This document shows positions 8,572 to 8,779 of a stretch of DNA of 8,779 bases, in pieces. The position numbers and the translations under genes were made by a program. Positions within the stretch are counted from its first letter, which is position 1. The number at the start of each line of letters is the position of its first letter. Origin of the DNA: Bacteroidales bacterium (GTDB lineage: Bacteria; Bacteroidota; Bacteroidia; Bacteroidales; UBA1556); assembly GCA_029939445.1 (NCBI GenBank), contig JAOZSY010000110.1, forward strand, positions 1 through 8,779, in the 5' to 3' direction. The notes below the pieces were generated by a model. The model was not told the origin of the DNA, searched no databases, and was given only the letters and a program-made list of their open reading frames with translations.

Positions 8572-8611
8572 AGAGAGAAGGGTGAAGGGTGAAGGGAGAA
8601 GGGAGAAGTAT
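8556..8611 (+). repeat. Heptanucleotide tandem repeat (GAAGNNN, 8 units) across the permease stop codon
   Basis: Eight consecutive in-register 7-base units: GAAGAAT, GAAGGGT, GAAGAGA, GAAGGGT, GAAGGGT, GAAGGGA, GAAGGGA, GAAGTAT. The inner six are near-identical (GAAGGG[TA], one GAAGAGA) and the outer two are degenerate. The array is all purine apart from scattered T residues. It begins inside the permease gene and contains its TGA (8569-8571), which is formed where one unit meets the next. Such arrays usually change copy number by slippage. Confidence 0.85.
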
Positions 8612-8636
8612 ATTAAAAACAACTTCTCCTTTCTCT
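8595..8636. terminator. Long hairpin between convergent genes, possible bidirectional terminator
   Basis: Bases 8595-8609 (ending GGGAGAAGT) can pair with 8622-8636 (starting ACTTCTCC) over 15 positions, two of them G-U, around a 12-base A/T-rich loop (8610-8621). The hairpin lies 23 bases after the permease stop and 15 bases after the stop of the opposing minus-strand gene, where a shared terminator would be expected. Neither side has a proper T-run, so intrinsic termination is not assured. The left arm is the end of the heptamer array and the right arm is a degenerate inverted copy of it. Confidence 0.5.
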
Positions 8637-8651
8637 ATTCAGCTTTAAAAC

Positions 8652-8779
8652 TTATCTACCAGGCGTATAAGGCGCACCAATTTCATCCAAATATTTATTT
8701 AATTCCAAAATAGTATTCGCATTTGCATTAATAACTTCTGCAATGGTTTTATTATGCTTTTCAACTATATCAAGATTAT
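8652..8779 (-). CDS. C-terminal 41 residues of an unidentified protein, truncated by the window edge
   Basis: On the minus strand one frame is open from the right edge to a TAA whose complement is at 8652-8654, giving 41 codons. The other two minus frames stop within the first codons at the edge. The peptide starts NLDIVEKHNKTIAEVINANA, continues with a charged, Leu/Ile-spaced stretch that looks like an amphipathic or coiled helix (TILELNKYLDEI), and ends GAPYTPGR. This is ordinary protein-like sequence with Bacteroidota-like codon use, and the gene converges on the permease with the hairpin between them. I have a vague association of a GAPYTPGR-like tail with large Bacteroidota BNR/sortilin-like repeat proteins, but it is not firm enough to name a function. 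Confidence 0.65.
   Translation of the reverse strand, partial: NLDIVEKHNKTIAEVINANANTILELNKYLDEIGAPYTPGR

Noticed and set aside
8556..8611. CRISPR array or attachment site at the purine-rich repeats
   Set aside because: Units are 7 bases with no spacers, and no integrase, tRNA gene or Cas gene is present.

Overview
This is an AT-rich, gene-dense segment of what is most likely a Bacteroidota chromosome. Three things point there. The central giant protein ends in a gliding-motility-associated (CHU_C-like, type B) type IX secretion sorting domain. The one clear promoter has the Bacteroidota form (TTG, 20 bases, then TATATTTG). The gene starts have A-rich leaders and no Shine-Dalgarno motif. The exact genus cannot be read from this window.

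Layout, left to right. (1) A 5'-truncated gene on the + strand (2-2071) encodes most of a Cti-type fatty acid cis/trans isomerase. Its N-terminus, where the signal peptide and CxxCH heme site of this family lie, is outside the window. (2) A 157-base intergenic region (2072-2228) holds a weak terminator candidate, a good promoter and a perfect 8-bp dyad just before the next start codon. (3) A 1812-residue secreted protein (2229-7667) is built from a signal peptide, four homologous units of about 350 residues, four Ig/SprB-like domains and a T9SS C-terminal domain. (4) A 10-TM EamA/DMT-family permease (7681-8571) lies 13 bases downstream, probably co-transcribed. (5) A heptanucleotide tandem repeat (GAAGNNN, 8 units, 8556-8611) contains the permease stop codon. 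Its right end pairs with an inverted degenerate copy to make a 15-bp hairpin between convergent genes. (6) The last 41 codons of an unidentified gene lie on the - strand, running off the right edge (8652-8779).

The three larger genes do not form an obvious pathway. Cti would act in the periplasm on membrane phospholipids, the giant protein would be exported to the cell surface or medium, and the permease would sit in the inner membrane. All concern the cell envelope, but a functional link is not shown by the sequence. No RNA genes, CRISPR arrays, insertion sequences or phage genes were seen, and no gene-free stretch exceeds 300 bases. The points most worth following up are a Cti enzyme in a Bacteroidota background, the four-unit repeat architecture of the giant protein, and the heptamer array that runs through a stop codon and forms a hairpin.
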